Counted from the first letter of the stretch, positions 35,625 to 46,627 are shown. The stretch: 64,000 bases of DNA from Trinickia sp. Y13 (GCF_029522115.1 NZ_JAKWFK010000016.1:62001-126000); one strand, 5' to 3'. A program made the numbers and translations. The notes: generated by a model not told the origin, from the letters alone.

Positions 35625-38491
35625 TGCAGGGCTGCTCTTAGTTGGTGATAGCGAGCGGGGGCGACTGAGACCCCATTCGTACTCGACATACGCCGCGTCG
35701 TGCCATAGTCGTCGGCCAAAGCGCGTTCGAGTTGGGGTCGCGCTGCTCCCCAATCATCGGGATTGCGTGGCGTATTGGGGTAGGCAGCAAACAAACGATC
35801 GAGTGATCTTTTTAAATCATCTGCCACATAGGCAGGCCGGTTGACGCTGTGGTCGAGAACCGTCGCTCGCCCAACGTCCCCCTGAAAATACTGCGAGATT
35901 GTGTAATCGTAGTGCGTTGGCTTGGCCGCAAGATATTTCCGTAGGCGGTCGACAAAGTCCTTGATCTGAAGCTTTTGATACCTCAGATCCGATACCGCGT
36001 GCGCAAGCGCTGCGATAGCAGGATTGGGAAGGTATTGGTGGTTGGTATGCTCGTCACAACCCTGCCGAATTATGACGCTCAGTGCATGGCCTGTTGTGGC
36101 CTGGCCGCCAGTGATCTCCGGATGACTGAAAGAGAGGCGTGCGTTGTCCCCCGTGCCCTGCACCGTCCATCCACATCGCGCAAATAGCTCTTGATATGCA
36201 GATTCATTCATAGCTCGAAAATCAGCGATCTGTCTGGGCAATTCGCCGCCGCCGTCTGTTGCACGCATTGTTTTTTGCATGGCGCCCGCAGTAACGACTT
36301 GATCATCGTAAGCCTGAACCGAATCGAGCTTACCCTCGTTCGGCGCCATCGCTGCGATAATGCGTCGCTCGCTCGCCGTCAATTCGCCGCTACTCAGCAT
36401 CGTTTGAAATGCGGGTGCGGTAGCCAGCGTCATGGTACCGCCGTGGCAGGGGCCATAGTGCCCGTTCCAACGCACAACCTGAATTTTGTTATTCAGACAG
36501 CAACCACATGCACATGCGCCTGGACTGAGGAAATTTCCTACGAGTCCGATGGGATGTATATGGTAGACATTGGCACTTGACGGCCATCCCGTCACACCGC
36601 TGATACTAGACCAATATCGCAGGGTTTCAATCCGCGACTTTTCAGACTGCCATACTGGCAGACCTGCATGCATATGCGGATCGAGCGCATTCCATTTACT
36701 CATCTCGCCGCCCCACTCGCTTTCGTAGGCTACGATCAAATGATCGATACGATCCGCGAGCCACGGTTTGCGAAGCGCCGTGCGCAATTCGCGCGCGGTG
36801 ATTTTGCCGTCGCGCTGTTCCTGACTGTCAATCGCGTCTTCCAGCTTGCGAATGGCCTCATCCGAGCGCGCGCTATTGAACGAATCCTCGAACCGCGCAA
36901 CCTCATCTGGTGTGCCACTATCAGCAAGGAACAGCGCGCGCTGGAACATATCGGAAACCGTCGTATCGAGCTTCACAATATCAAACCCCGGCCAATCCCA
37001 CGGACTCTTTAGCTCGACGAGCGGGTGACCATGGTCGCAGACCCAGCCATTGACCTGCGCATTTTCCTCGTCGGCGGTACTCACCGCATACCAAGTCTTG
37101 CCCTCTGCTTCGACGCAATGCTGCGCCGAAGCGGTATTGACCACACGCACCCACGCGGCGGCTGCACCTGCTGCCGCTTGGACTCTCAGTGGAAACTGGC
37201 TCCATGCCGGGCGCACATCGCTGCCGTTCGGTTCTGAGCGCGCAACCCAGAGCGCCTGATTGCTGACCGATTGCCCGTTAGCGTTTAGTACCACCACCTT
37301 TCGCCACGGCCCGCTGTCCGGCGAATCTGGGGCGTCCTTGATGGTCGTTCCGTGGGGAATCGATGCATCGGGGAGCGAGGGCTGCACCAGCTTTGCGCCC
37401 TTCGAAATCAACAAGAGGTTGCGCGATCTCGGATCGAGTTGCTGCGCTCGTGCGCGGCTGCGCGTGATAAACGCATGGATATCCTCTCCCGTAAAAACTT
37501 CGATATGGAGCAGCGGACGTTCACCTTGCATGGGCGGCAACGTATGATGCGCTCTCGCCTCTGTAAACCGCTGATATTCACCGATATGGGCGACAATCTC
37601 GCCCGCCGCGATCTTATGAGGCTTTGGTAGGATATAGATGCTGTCCACGGCCGAAGGTTGAACATCCCTGTCCAATTGTCCAAGGAATACCCAGCCGGTC
37701 GCAGCGGCCGCAGGTACTGCAGAAACTTCCTGATAGGACTGCACCGCTCCTAATACAAAGCTTTCAATTCTCCCCCACGCTCCATGCTTTTGTCCGATCT
37801 TGATCTTCGTGCCGCGCGCGATCCATCCCAATATCGCGGCGTGCGAGGAATAAGATGCACGCACGCGCAAGCCCAGCACCGTTTTGTCGAAATGCCCTTC
37901 GGCCGCCATTCGCGGATCTAGCGCTTTCGAGCCGACGGTATATATCTCGCTCGCTCCGTAGTATGCCGGCAATGTGCTCGCTGGGCCGTGCGGCCCGTAA
38001 CCGTTCAGCGGTAACGTGTGCATGTACAGACTAAAAAACGTCAGCACCTCCTCGGCGGGCGCAGAGGGCGTTGGTAAAACCGGTGCATTCGGGCCGTTAC
38101 TACTGCTGCCGCCATTGCCATTGGCGGGGTGTTGACGAACCTGGGGGAGAACTAGCCGGTGGCGCACCAGCGTAAATCCACTCGAATAGCCAGCCCTGCT
38201 GGTATCCGGATAAGTCACTTGTTGAAGCCTTGCGTTCAGCCGAAACGCAACGACCTCGCCATCGGCGACGCATTTAACGCCCCCATCTTGCTCGAACCTT
38301 CCGGCCGTCTGAGCGTCAAAATGCACACCGCCGTGCCACAAACCGTTCGCCCCGAGCGGATAGAAGCCGTCCTCGGCAGTGGCTAGTGCCGCTAGATAAT
38401 CCTCCACCGCAACCGTGGTATTGGTGGTCTTCAACGCGAAGGGATAGGCCCATCCCTCGACTCTTGATAGTTGTTCTTGTTGCTGTGCCAC
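35621..38491 (-). CDS. large multidomain cell-wall-hydrolase-like protein, candidate antibacterial effector
   Basis: A 956-residue protein with no signal peptide. Visible parts, in order: a degenerate LytM/M23-like fold (about 40-160, with LWHGGVHFDA at 51-60 and LYMHT at 155-159, and again LLHIEVF at 327-333); an SH3b-like region (about 200-275); a second SH3-like stretch (about 360-490); an EF-hand-like loop RDGKITARE at 560-568; a VYHIHPIGLVGNF block at 642-654 with CACGCC just after it; and a C-terminal lysozyme-like region from about 710, with Glu719 in APNEGKLDSVQAYDD. Blocks of this kind recur, as I recall, in type VI secreted peptidoglycan-targeting effectors. No VgrG or PAAR gene is nearby. 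It is coupled to the secreted partner downstream. Confidence 0.75.
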   Translation of the reverse strand: MAQQQEQLSRVEGWAYPFALKTTNTTVAVEDYLAALATAEDGFYPLGANGLWHGGVHFDAQTAGRFEQDGGVKCVADGEVVAFRLNARLQQVTYPDTSRAGYSSGFTLVRHRLVLPQVRQHPANGNGGSSSNGPNAPVLPTPSAPAEEVLTFFSLYMHTLPLNGYGPHGPASTLPAYYGASEIYTVGSKALDPRMAAEGHFDKTVLGLRVRASYSSHAAILGWIARGTKIKIGQKHGAWGRIESFVLGAVQSYQEVSAVPAAAATGWVFLGQLDRDVQPSAVDSIYILPKPHKIAAGEIVAHIGEYQRFTEARAHHTLPPMQGERPLLHIEVFTGEDIHAFITRSRARAQQLDPRSRNLLLISKGAKLVQPSLPDASIPHGTTIKDAPDSPDSGPWRKVVVLNANGQSVSNQALWVARSEPNGSDVRPAWSQFPLRVQAAAGAAAAWVRVVNTASAQHCVEAEGKTWYAVSTADEENAQVNGWVCDHGHPLVELKSPWDWPGFDIVKLDTTVSDMFQRALFLADSGTPDEVARFEDSFNSARSDEAIRKLEDAIDSQEQRDGKITARELRTALRKPWLADRIDHLIVAYESEWGGEMSKWNALDPHMHAGLPVWQSEKSRIETLRYWSSISGVTGWPSSANVYHIHPIGLVGNFLSPGACACGCCLNNKIQVVRWNGHYGPCHGGTMTLATAPAFQTMLSSGELTASERRIIAAMAPNEGKLDSVQAYDDQVVTAGAMQKTMRATDGGGELPRQIADFRAMNESAYQELFARCGWTVQGTGDNARLSFSHPEITGGQATTGHALSVIIRQGCDEHTNHQYLPNPAIAALAHAVSDLRYQKLQIKDFVDRLRKYLAAKPTHYDYTISQYFQGDVGRATVLDHSVNRPAYVADDLKRSLDRLFAAYPNTPRNPDDWGAARPQLERALADDYGTTRRMSSTNGVSVAPARYHQLRAALQ

Positions 38492-39173
38492 GCAATATCC
38501 TTTTTAATTCACAGTTTCCGAAATAAATTGGGAGTGACTGGTGTTCATTCTCACGGATCACCGCGCTGCGTTGCCTGCCATCACATCTGACAGGAATTTG
38601 TAGGGAGCAGAGTGGGCGCTGCGGCTCTTCCAGCGCGGCCAGAACCCGACGTTCGCGATCTTGAAACTCCGTGCATTATTATCTCTCGGCGGCGTGTTTC
38701 TTTGACCATACTAGATTCGCATACATTTCTGTTTACCGGCAGGCGGCACTTCAGCCTAAAGTTTTCAGACTTCATCGATGCCTGTGCAGCCGTCCGCTCA
38801 AAGCGGTGACGTATTCTACATAAATCCGACGGAAAATTCGGCATCGGACCGCCGTTCGCAGCGTCATAAAGTGGCTCGTCTATGCGATGTGATTTCCATA
38901 ACACGAGGGATAACCAAAGCATCCTTTATTGGTTGGACGGGACTCGCAACGGGCCCACGAAAACCATCGACTCTTCTGACAGGGTGTTCGGCTCGCCCCC
39001 ACGGCGGGCCTCTTCTTGCCCTTTTTTGCCTCTCGCGCATCGGACGAGCCCCAGCGCTTGTCCGTGTGCACGCGCAGCGGGTAATCCGCGTCGGCTTCCA
39101 ATAAAATGCCCGTATTGGTGCCGGTACATGCGTCCGCTGGCGCGGTCCGCCCCCCAGAGAGGATGAGTCCGAC
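38492..39173 (-). other. A/T-richer intergenic region upstream of the effector-like gene
   Basis: 682 bp between divergent genes. No frame here has convincing coding features; the longest ones are out of keeping with the local codon pattern. The part nearest the effector-like gene (38492-38900) is visibly richer in A/T (for example around 38680-38770) and probably carries its promoter. The last 30 bp before 39174 hold an AGAGAGGA stretch that suits the clsC-like start. Confidence 0.4.
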
Positions 39174-40889
39174 GTGTTCTATGAGCCATGGCTGAGACTT
39201 CGGGCCGCATCGCGTCATTCGCTGCGCCGCTCGTTCGCCAGCTCGCCTTCCGCGAGCCCGCGATCGTCCTCGCGCACAGCGGCCTTCGACGTAGCGCGCT
39301 GGGTGGCGCTCGTCCTAACTGCGTGCCTCGCCGCCTGCACCACCCTGCCGCCCGCCACGTCCCTCGAGCGCCCGGCGTCGCACGCGCTCGAACATCCCGA
39401 CGCCACCCCGCTCGGGCAGGCGCTCGCCCCGCTAGTCGCCGCGCATGGCGGCCAATCGGGCTTTCGTCTGCTCACCGATGGCACCGACGCGCTGCAAATG
39501 CGGATTGCACTAGCGCGCGCGGCCACCAAGACCCTCGATCTGCAGTACTACATCGCCGCGGAAGACACCACAGGCCGATTGCTGCTCGCGGCAGCGCTGT
39601 ACGCCGCCGATCGCGGCGTGCGAGTGCGCATGCTCGTCGACGATCTGAACTTCAACGACGTCAAACGGCTGATGGCGGCGCTCTCGACGCACCCGAAAAT
39701 CGAAGTGCGCGTCTTCAATCCATTCGGCAGCGCGCGCTCGAGCGTGTTCGCGCGCACGGAGACGTTCGTTACCCGGCTCGATCGCTTCACTCACCGCATG
39801 CACAACAAAGCGATGATCGCCGATGGCGAGGTGGCGATCGTCGGCGGGCGCAATCTTGGCGACGAATACTTCAGCGCAAGCCCCAAACTGCAGTTCCGCG
39901 ATTTGGACGTGGTCGCCGCCGGCCCGATCGTCGAGGCGGTATCCAAGAGCTTCGATGCGTTCTGGAATAGCGCCGGCGCGTATCCGCTCAGCGCGGTCGA
40001 CAAGCACCACTTCGCCGAGACCGACCTGCATGCGGCCCGCGAAGCGCTCCGGGCGCATTGGCGCAGCCAAGCAGAGGCCGTCGGCGCAAAGCCGCTGCGC
40101 GATGCTCCGCTCACGGAGCAAATCGGGCACGGGCAAATGAACCTCGTGTGGGCGCACGCGACCTTCAGCGTCGATTCGCCGAGCAAAGTCACCGCCCCCG
40201 ACGACGGCTACCGAAGCCCGCCCATGCACCGGCTGGCCGAGTTGCTGCGTGACGCGCAACACGAAGTGCTGCTGCTTTCGCCTTACTTCGTGCCCCACGA
40301 GGCAGGCGTCAAGCTGCTCGCGGACCTCACGCATCGGGGCGTGCGCGTGGCCGTCGTAACGAATTCCATGGCGTCGACCGACGCCGTCGCCGTCCAAGCC
40401 GGCTACAGTCCTTATCGCATCCCGCTGCTGAAGAACGGTGTCGAACTTTACGAATATCAGCCGCTGCAGCGGCAGAACTCACGCTTCTTCACCGGCTCGC
40501 AGTCTCGCGCCAGTTTGCACGCGAAGGCCTACGTCATCGATCGCCGCACGCTCGTGATCGGCTCGCTGAACTTGGATCCGCGCTCCGCGCATCTGAACAG
40601 CGAACTCGCGCTGTTCATCGACAGTCCGGTCCTTGCGGATGCCGTCGCCAAGTTGATCGTTCAGTCGATGTCACCCAGTGTCAGCTATCACGTGCGGCTC
40701 GCCACGCCAAGCGAAGAGGCGCAGTTGCGCGCGCTGGGCGCGCCCGTCTCGGGCCTCATCTGGACTGGCGAAGCGCCCGGCGCCGCTGGTCCATATTTGC
40801 GCACGTGGTCGCTCGATCCCGACGCCGGTTTCGTACGGAATTTGCTCACCGGTCTATTCTTGTTCCTGCCCATCGATTCGCAACTGTAG
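39174..40889 (+). CDS. phospholipase D family protein, cardiolipin synthase C-like
   Basis: A 571-residue member of the PLD superfamily that most resembles ClsC (YmdC), which makes cardiolipin from phosphatidylglycerol and phosphatidylethanolamine. Both HKD motifs are intact: His210-Lys212-Asp217 (HNKAMIAD) and His449-Lys451-Asp456 (HAKAYVID). A hydrophobic N-terminal stretch [14 protein letters not shown] contains a lipobox-like cysteine at 55, so it may be a lipoprotein or membrane-anchored. The start is GTG at 39174, chosen because no ATG is available and AGAGAGGA precedes it; the true start is uncertain. Confidence 0.85.
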   Translation: MFYEPWLRLRAASRHSLRRSFASSPSASPRSSSRTAAFDVARWVALVLTACLAACTTLPPATSLERPASHALEHPDATPLGQALAPLVAAHGGQSGFRLLTDGTDALQMRIALARAATKTLDLQYYIAAEDTTGRLLLAAALYAADRGVRVRMLVDDLNFNDVKRLMAALSTHPKIEVRVFNPFGSARSSVFARTETFVTRLDRFTHRMHNKAMIADGEVAIVGGRNLGDEYFSASPKLQFRDLDVVAAGPIVEAVSKSFDAFWNSAGAYPLSAVDKHHFAETDLHAAREALRAHWRSQAEAVGAKPLRDAPLTEQIGHGQMNLVWAHATFSVDSPSKVTAPDDGYRSPPMHRLAELLRDAQHEVLLLSPYFVPHEAGVKLLADLTHRGVRVAVVTNSMASTDAVAVQAGYSPYRIPLLKNGVELYEYQPLQRQNSRFFTGSQSRASLHAKAYVIDRRTLVIGSLNLDPRSAHLNSELALFIDSPVLADAVAKLIVQSMSPSVSYHVRLATPSEEAQLRALGAPVSGLIWTGEAPGAAGPYLRTWSLDPDAGFVRNLLTGLFLFLPIDSQL

Positions 40890-40980
40890 CGGCTCCGCCG
40901 TAGGCGCTGCGCGTGGCCGCGGCGCTAAGAGGCAAGCCAACTCTTCAACCATGTCATTCCCGCACCGGAGTCCAAGCACC

Positions 40981-42369
<1,389 letters not shown>

Positions 42370-42678
42370 GGCGCCGGGTAGAGCCGGTGGCCGCTTTCGG
42401 CATGTCACGTCATGCCGAGCCGGTCCGGGGGAACGAGCGCCGGACCGATGAATGCTACCTTGCGCAGGGAAGAACGCGGGCCGTGCGGCTGCATTCGAAA
42501 ATGCGGGCGGCGCCAGTGGCCTCGGACCTCATGGTGCCCACCATCGAGGGGCGCCGAATGAGCCTCCTCGGCATCGAAAACGGCTGACGCCCGTCCCGTT
42601 AGTGATAGGCGGCCTGGACCCACTTGCCGCGGGCTGATAGTTGGCTAGAATAATCCGGCGACCACTCATCGTTCTAGC
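42370..42678 (+). other. fumC downstream region with a hairpin
   Basis: 309 bp without a credible gene. TCGGCATG (42397-42404) and CATGCCGA (42411-42418) form a perfect 8-bp stem about 28 bp after the fumC stop. There is no T run, so it may stabilise the mRNA end. Short frames here have no ribosome site and look spurious. Confidence 0.45.
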
Positions 42679-43419
42679 TCAATAGCGAAAGAACAGAATA
42701 CCAAGAGCCCCGGGGTCTCCCGGCTTCTTGCTCTTCCTGGTTATCGCCGGCAAGTCGATGTTTTGGACATCCGGCCAGCCGAAAACTCGAAAGATCCCCT
42801 CCGCGAGACGTACAAATCCCATAAAGCGCATTGACGCTCTAAAGGCAATGACGCCATAGGTCAGTGCCAGGGCGACACTTGCTGCTAGAGAAACAAGTAG
42901 AAACGGAATGGCCTCCGCCAGAGGTAGCGATTTGGCATACATGACTATCGCGCCCAATAAGAAGTTTGCAATCAGCAACGAGCCGACGATCTTCACAAAC
43001 CACGAAAAGGACGCCTTGTAGTGCGCATAGCGTCCCCGACTACAATGCGGATGCAGTGCAACGATACGATCGCTGATCCGTCGAATCCCGTAGCCCATCC
43101 AAATGTCGCCTTCGGGCTCGGCCACGAGTTCAACGTCATCCCCTTCTCGGAACACCGATATCCACAACCAAGCCCTAATCGCTTTGCCGTCGAGTTCGAA
43201 CTCGACAAGATCCGCCTCCTCGGCAGTGTCCATCGCCATGCTACCCAACCCCGACGCAATGCCGCCGAGCCCGGCCAAACCTGCGGCGATAGCCGTCTCA
43301 CCCATGCTTGCGCGGTCACTAGCAGTGAAGAAAAAATCTCGGCGACACCGCCTCTTGCGCAGCTTCTGGATCCTGCCGCGCAATAGCTTTGCGTTACCCT
43401 GAATAGGTTCATCTTTCAT
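42679..43419 (-). CDS. three-span membrane protein of a type VI-associated family, copy A
   Basis: A 246-residue protein. A charged N-terminus (LLRGRIQKLRKRRCRRDFFF) leads to a glycine-rich hydrophobic stretch (about 38-63). Then come a soluble beta domain with EEADLVEFELDGK and the block ALHPHCSRGRYAHY at 121-134, two membrane spans (about 141-162 and 170-193) and a conserved C-terminus GWPDVQNIDLPAI...KPGDPG. It is homologous over its full length to copy B at 43743-44477. I recall relatives being labelled putative type VI effectors; their place next to effector genes would suit an immunity role equally well. Its ATG lies inside the end of a 50-codon frame. Confidence 0.72.
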   Translation of the reverse strand: MKDEPIQGNAKLLRGRIQKLRKRRCRRDFFFTASDRASMGETAIAAGLAGLGGIASGLGSMAMDTAEEADLVEFELDGKAIRAWLWISVFREGDDVELVAEPEGDIWMGYGIRRISDRIVALHPHCSRGRYAHYKASFSWFVKIVGSLLIANFLLGAIVMYAKSLPLAEAIPFLLVSLAASVALALTYGVIAFRASMRFMGFVRLAEGIFRVFGWPDVQNIDLPAITRKSKKPGDPGALGILFFRY

Positions 43420-43561
43420 TCTGTTCACCAAGAAACGCAAGGTTGAGCAGCATGACGACCGTTCCTGCAATGCCGATCAATGCCGTCCGACGCGGCGAGG
43501 TTCGCTTCGATGCGGCGCGCCAGGTCAACACATCGGCGATCACGGGTTGTTCTGATGACAT
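43409..43561 (-). CDS. 50-residue single-span peptide coupled to copy A
   Basis: An ATG at 43561 preceded by AGAGAGGG reads MSSEQPVIADVLTWRAASKR and continues to a TGA at 43409. A basic patch (KRTSPRR) is followed by one hydrophobic segment (residues 27-44, about TALIGIAGTVVMLLNLAF). The stop overlaps the first 11 bases of the copy A gene, so it would be translationally coupled. I do not recognise it. It may be a genuine small membrane protein, or a leader that controls copy A translation. Confidence 0.55.
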   Translation of the reverse strand: MSSEQPVIADVLTWRAASKRTSPRRTALIGIAGTVVMLLNLAFLGEQNER

Positions 43562-43742
43562 TGAGACCCTCTCTTATTCTTTGAGTGTTATGACATGGCT
43601 CTGCAGCAGACAGGACGTAAATTCCATTCAAGGCGATATGACGCCTGTGGCGTTGCACACAGATGTATTCCAAGACGGGGCTTGCTCACGCCACATAACT
43701 GCGACGGGATGGACAAACCGACCGTTGGCTCATCGGTCCCGT

Positions 43743-44477
43743 TCAGTATCGGAAAAGCAAGATGCCAAGACCGCCGGGGTCTCCCGGCTTCCTGTCCTTT
43801 TTGGTCAGCGCGGGGAGATCGATATTTTTGACGTCGGGCCAACCGAACACCTGAAAGATGCCTTCGGCAAGGCGTACGAAACCGAAGAATCTCTTCGAGA
43901 TTCGATACGCGATGGCACCGAATATCGAGGCAAGCCCTACACCACCCAACGCTGCAGCTTGCGCGAGCCCTGCCCAATTGTTCATTGACTGGAACCAAGC
44001 CAAAATTGCGATCAATACGTATAAAAAGGTGAGAAGCGCCGCTGTCAGCTTGAACCACCAGCGCGCGGCGGCGCGGTAGTGTGCCAATCGACCGCGGCTG
44101 CAATGTGGATGCAATGCGACGATCCGATCATGCGTACGGCGGATACCATATCCCACCCAGTTTCCGCCAGTGCGCTCAGCAACAACTTCCACGTCATCAC
44201 CCTCGTCAAACACCGATACCCAAACCCACGCTTTGACCGGTACGCCGTCGATTTCAAACTCGATCAAATCCGCTTCCTCGGTCGTGTCCATCGCCATTGC
44301 ACCCAGCCCGGCCGCCACGCCACCTAGTCCGGTCAAGCCTGCCGCTATAGCCGTCGCGCCCATTTTTGTCCGGTCCGACGACGTAAAAATAAAATCGCGA
44401 CGGCAGCGCGTCTTGCGCAAATTGCCGATGCGGCCGCGCAACAACGTCGCACCACCCACTAAATCTTCCCTCGTCAT
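43743..44477 (-). CDS. three-span membrane protein of a type VI-associated family, copy B
   Basis: A 244-residue paralogue of copy A with the same plan: LLRGRIGNLRKTRCRRDF, a glycine-rich stretch (about 38-63), EEADLIEFEIDG, ALHPHCSRGRLAHY at 121-134, two spans (about 143-163 and 172-193) and GWPDVKNIDLPAL near the end. The ATG at 44477 overlaps the stop of the 68-codon upstream frame by 4 bp. The longer open frame upstream of 44477 is rejected on that basis. The duplicated arrangement suggests stacking of immunity-like genes after successive effector exchanges, which is an inference. Confidence 0.75.
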   Translation of the reverse strand: MTREDLVGGATLLRGRIGNLRKTRCRRDFIFTSSDRTKMGATAIAAGLTGLGGVAAGLGAMAMDTTEEADLIEFEIDGVPVKAWVWVSVFDEGDDVEVVAERTGGNWVGYGIRRTHDRIVALHPHCSRGRLAHYRAAARWWFKLTAALLTFLYVLIAILAWFQSMNNWAGLAQAAALGGVGLASIFGAIAYRISKRFFGFVRLAEGIFQVFGWPDVKNIDLPALTKKDRKPGDPGGLGILLFRY

Positions 44478-44680
44478 TCCGCTTGCCCCTCTGCGTGAAG
44501 ACCAACGCCCTTCAGCGCTCTCTCGAATTCTTCGTGCTCCTTGTCCGCTGACCACGGTGTGCGGTTCGCAGGCTTACGAAAGGCGCACTTCTCCAGCCAT
44601 GATTGCACATCGTCGTCCTCCCAATACGCAATTAACAACTGAATCACCGTGATAGCGATCGCGACCTTCCAACCTGACAA
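44474..44680 (-). pseudogene. 68-codon remnant resembling a type VI effector C-terminus
   Basis: The frame starts only at a TTG (44680) and reads (L)SGWKVAIAITVIQLLIAYW followed by DDDVQSWLEKCAF and a polar tail. To my recollection, such GWKVAIAITV...QSWLE tails close large Burkholderia type VI effectors (BTH_I2691-like). The matching N-terminal hundreds of residues are absent: upstream, the frame soon loses coding character before the thioesterase gene. The stop overlaps copy B by ATGA, as an effector would overlap its immunity gene. I read it as the 3' stump of a lost effector; a small standalone membrane protein is the alternative. The 291 bp upstream (44681-44971) hold no other clear gene. 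Confidence 0.5.
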
Positions 44681-44971
44681 AAATAAAACGTGTCGAGCGT
44701 AACTAGCCGCAGGTATTGCGCATAGCCGCTCTCGAAAATTCGACCAAGGTTTGGTGACATCGCACGACTCTTTTTGGGTTCGTTCTTCATGAGACGAAGT
44801 TCACCGTCTGAGGCTTGCACACCAAAAAGCGGTATTTGCCGTGCACCGGGGCTTAGTAGCGGCACAAGAAAACTGACGGCCATGTTTATAGCCGCCGGCA
44901 CTCGTCACATTCCCGTGCCGGCTGAACTAGAAATGAAATCGATAGATGGCGGACCACCCGTCCGCCCTTCC

Positions 44972-45475
44972 TCAAATCTTCCCCTGCGCCATCTCTTCCG
45001 GCTTGAGCTCGACGATCGCATCGAGCGCGGTTTTCACATCCATCGCGTACTTGGCCACGCGTTTTTGCTCGTCGGTTTGTGGCACGAACGCCGGCACGGG
45101 GATCGGCGTGTTGTTTTCATCGACGGCGACGAACACGACGAGGCAATCCGTCGTCAAACGAAGCTGCCCGCTTTTGGGGTCGCCCGCATGCACGGTCACG
45201 TGAATGTGCATGCTCGTGCGGCCCGTTGCGACGACGCGCGCCCGCAATTCGACGAGATTGCCCACGAGAATCGGCCGGCGAAAGCGGATATTGCCGACGC
45301 TCACCGTCACGCAATAGCGCCCGGACCAGACCGCTGCGCAGGCGTAGGCGGTTTCGTCGATCCACTTCATCAGCGCGCCGCCATGCACCTTGCCGCCGAA
45401 ATTGACGGAAGTGGGCTCGGCAAGAAAGCGGAAAGTGGTTTCCGAACGATCCAAGGGGGTCGAGGGCGTACTCAT
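44972..45475 (-). CDS. acyl-CoA thioesterase, hotdog fold
   Basis: A 167-residue hotdog-fold acyl-CoA thioesterase of the YciA/BACH-like group, which releases free fatty acid from CoA. The family motif is FGGKVHGGALMKWIDETAY (about residues 26-44) with the catalytic acidic residue in the IDE helix; SVGNIRFRRPILVGNLVEL follows. The ATG at 45475 is preferred over one ten codons upstream. The gene marks the return to core-like codon use at the right edge of the accessory region. Confidence 0.88.
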   Translation of the reverse strand: MSTPSTPLDRSETTFRFLAEPTSVNFGGKVHGGALMKWIDETAYACAAVWSGRYCVTVSVGNIRFRRPILVGNLVELRARVVATGRTSMHIHVTVHAGDPKSGQLRLTTDCLVVFVAVDENNTPIPVPAFVPQTDEQKRVAKYAMDVKTALDAIVELKPEEMAQGKI

Positions 45476-45574
45476 CGTGGCTCCGGTGGCGCGTTCGCGC
45501 GGCAAGAAAAGGGAAGAAAAACGAACGAATGGAGCCGATTATACGGGCGCAATATTCGCCACGCGCGCGATGGA

Positions 45575-46627
45575 TCACCCCGCGCTCAGCGACGAGAAGC
45601 GCTCTCGATAGTTGAACGGCGGCACTCCGAACCGCCTAAGGAATGCACGCCGCAGGTTCTGTTCGGTGCCGAAGCCGCAATCGAGCGCGATCCGTTTCAT
45701 CGGCCGCCGCGATTGCGCGAGCGAACGAGCGGCCGCTTCGAGGCGCAACGCTTCGACGGTTTTCGCCGGCGTGCGGCCCACGGCTTCCACATAGCGCCGC
45801 GCGAACGTGCGCGGCGACATGCGCGCACGCTCCGCGAGCCGCTCCACCGATAAATCCGCATGCAGGTTCGCCGCCATCCACGCATGCAGCGCGTCGAATT
45901 CGCCGCCCGCGCAGTGTTGCGCATCGAGCGCGGCGCTGAACTGCGACTGCCCGCCGGGCCGCTTCATGAACACCACCAAGCGCCGCGCGGCTTGCATCGC
46001 GACCGCATGGCCCAAGTCCTCTTCGATCAGCGCAAGCGCCAAGTCGATGCCCGCCGTCACGCCCGCCGATGTCCATACGGCGCGGCCGCCGCGCTCGTCG
46101 CGCACGAAGATCGGATCGGCATCGACCTGGACCGAGGGAAAGCAACGGGCAAACGCGTCGACGCTACGCCAATGCGTCGTTGCGCGACGGCCTTCGAGCA
46201 AGCCGGCCGCGCCCAGATAGAACGCACCGACGCAAACCGAGCACACGCGGCGGATGCGCGATGCCGAGCGCTCGAGCCACGCCACGAGCTTCTCGTCGAG
46301 CACCATTTGATCGGCCACGAACGTGCCGGCGACGATGACCGTATCGATCGTTTCGTCCTCCAGCGCATCGAGCCGCTCCACGACAATCGGTAGACCGACA
46401 TGCGTGGCGAGCGTGCCGCCTTCGACAGAGGCGACTCGCGTTCTATAAGCGACGGGTTCGTCACCCTTGCTGCCGCGGGCATTGCGCATTTCCAGTTCCG
46501 CGCGCCAGAACGCCTCGAGCGGGCCGCAAGCGTCGAGCAGCACGAGATGCGGCGCCACGGCGAATACGATCTGACGAACGCCCGGCGTGGCGAGCAAGGG
46601 AGCAATCAACGAAGGCGAATGCGCCAT
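45575..46627 (-). CDS. GlxA-type AraC regulator with DJ-1/PfpI domain
   Basis: A 350-residue regulator. The N-terminal DJ-1/PfpI-like domain (about 15-200) has VAPHLVLLDACGPLEAF and the elbow region VCSVCVGAFYLGAAGLLEGR, with ATTHW following as in the GlxA family. The C-terminal AraC domain (about 245-345) has LSVERLAERARMSPRTFARRY and IALDCGFGTEQNLRRAF. The true start is the ATG at 46627; the open frame continuing upstream runs through the MFS gene. It lies 20 bp after the MFS transporter and probably regulates it. Confidence 0.9.
   Translation of the reverse strand: MAHSPSLIAPLLATPGVRQIVFAVAPHLVLLDACGPLEAFWRAELEMRNARGSKGDEPVAYRTRVASVEGGTLATHVGLPIVVERLDALEDETIDTVIVAGTFVADQMVLDEKLVAWLERSASRIRRVCSVCVGAFYLGAAGLLEGRRATTHWRSVDAFARCFPSVQVDADPIFVRDERGGRAVWTSAGVTAGIDLALALIEEDLGHAVAMQAARRLVVFMKRPGGQSQFSAALDAQHCAGGEFDALHAWMAANLHADLSVERLAERARMSPRTFARRYVEAVGRTPAKTVEALRLEAAARSLAQSRRPMKRIALDCGFGTEQNLRRAFLRRFGVPPFNYRERFSSLSAG

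Noticed and set aside
38581-38922. A 113-codon minus-strand frame upstream of the effector-like gene.
   Set aside because: Irregular composition, no ribosome site and no domain; the region looks like a promoter spacer.
38880-39218. A 112-codon minus-strand frame with a GTNTGILLEADADYPLR stretch.
   Set aside because: The stretch looks somewhat protein-like, but the frame overlaps the start of the clsC-like gene, has no ribosome site and no recognisable family.
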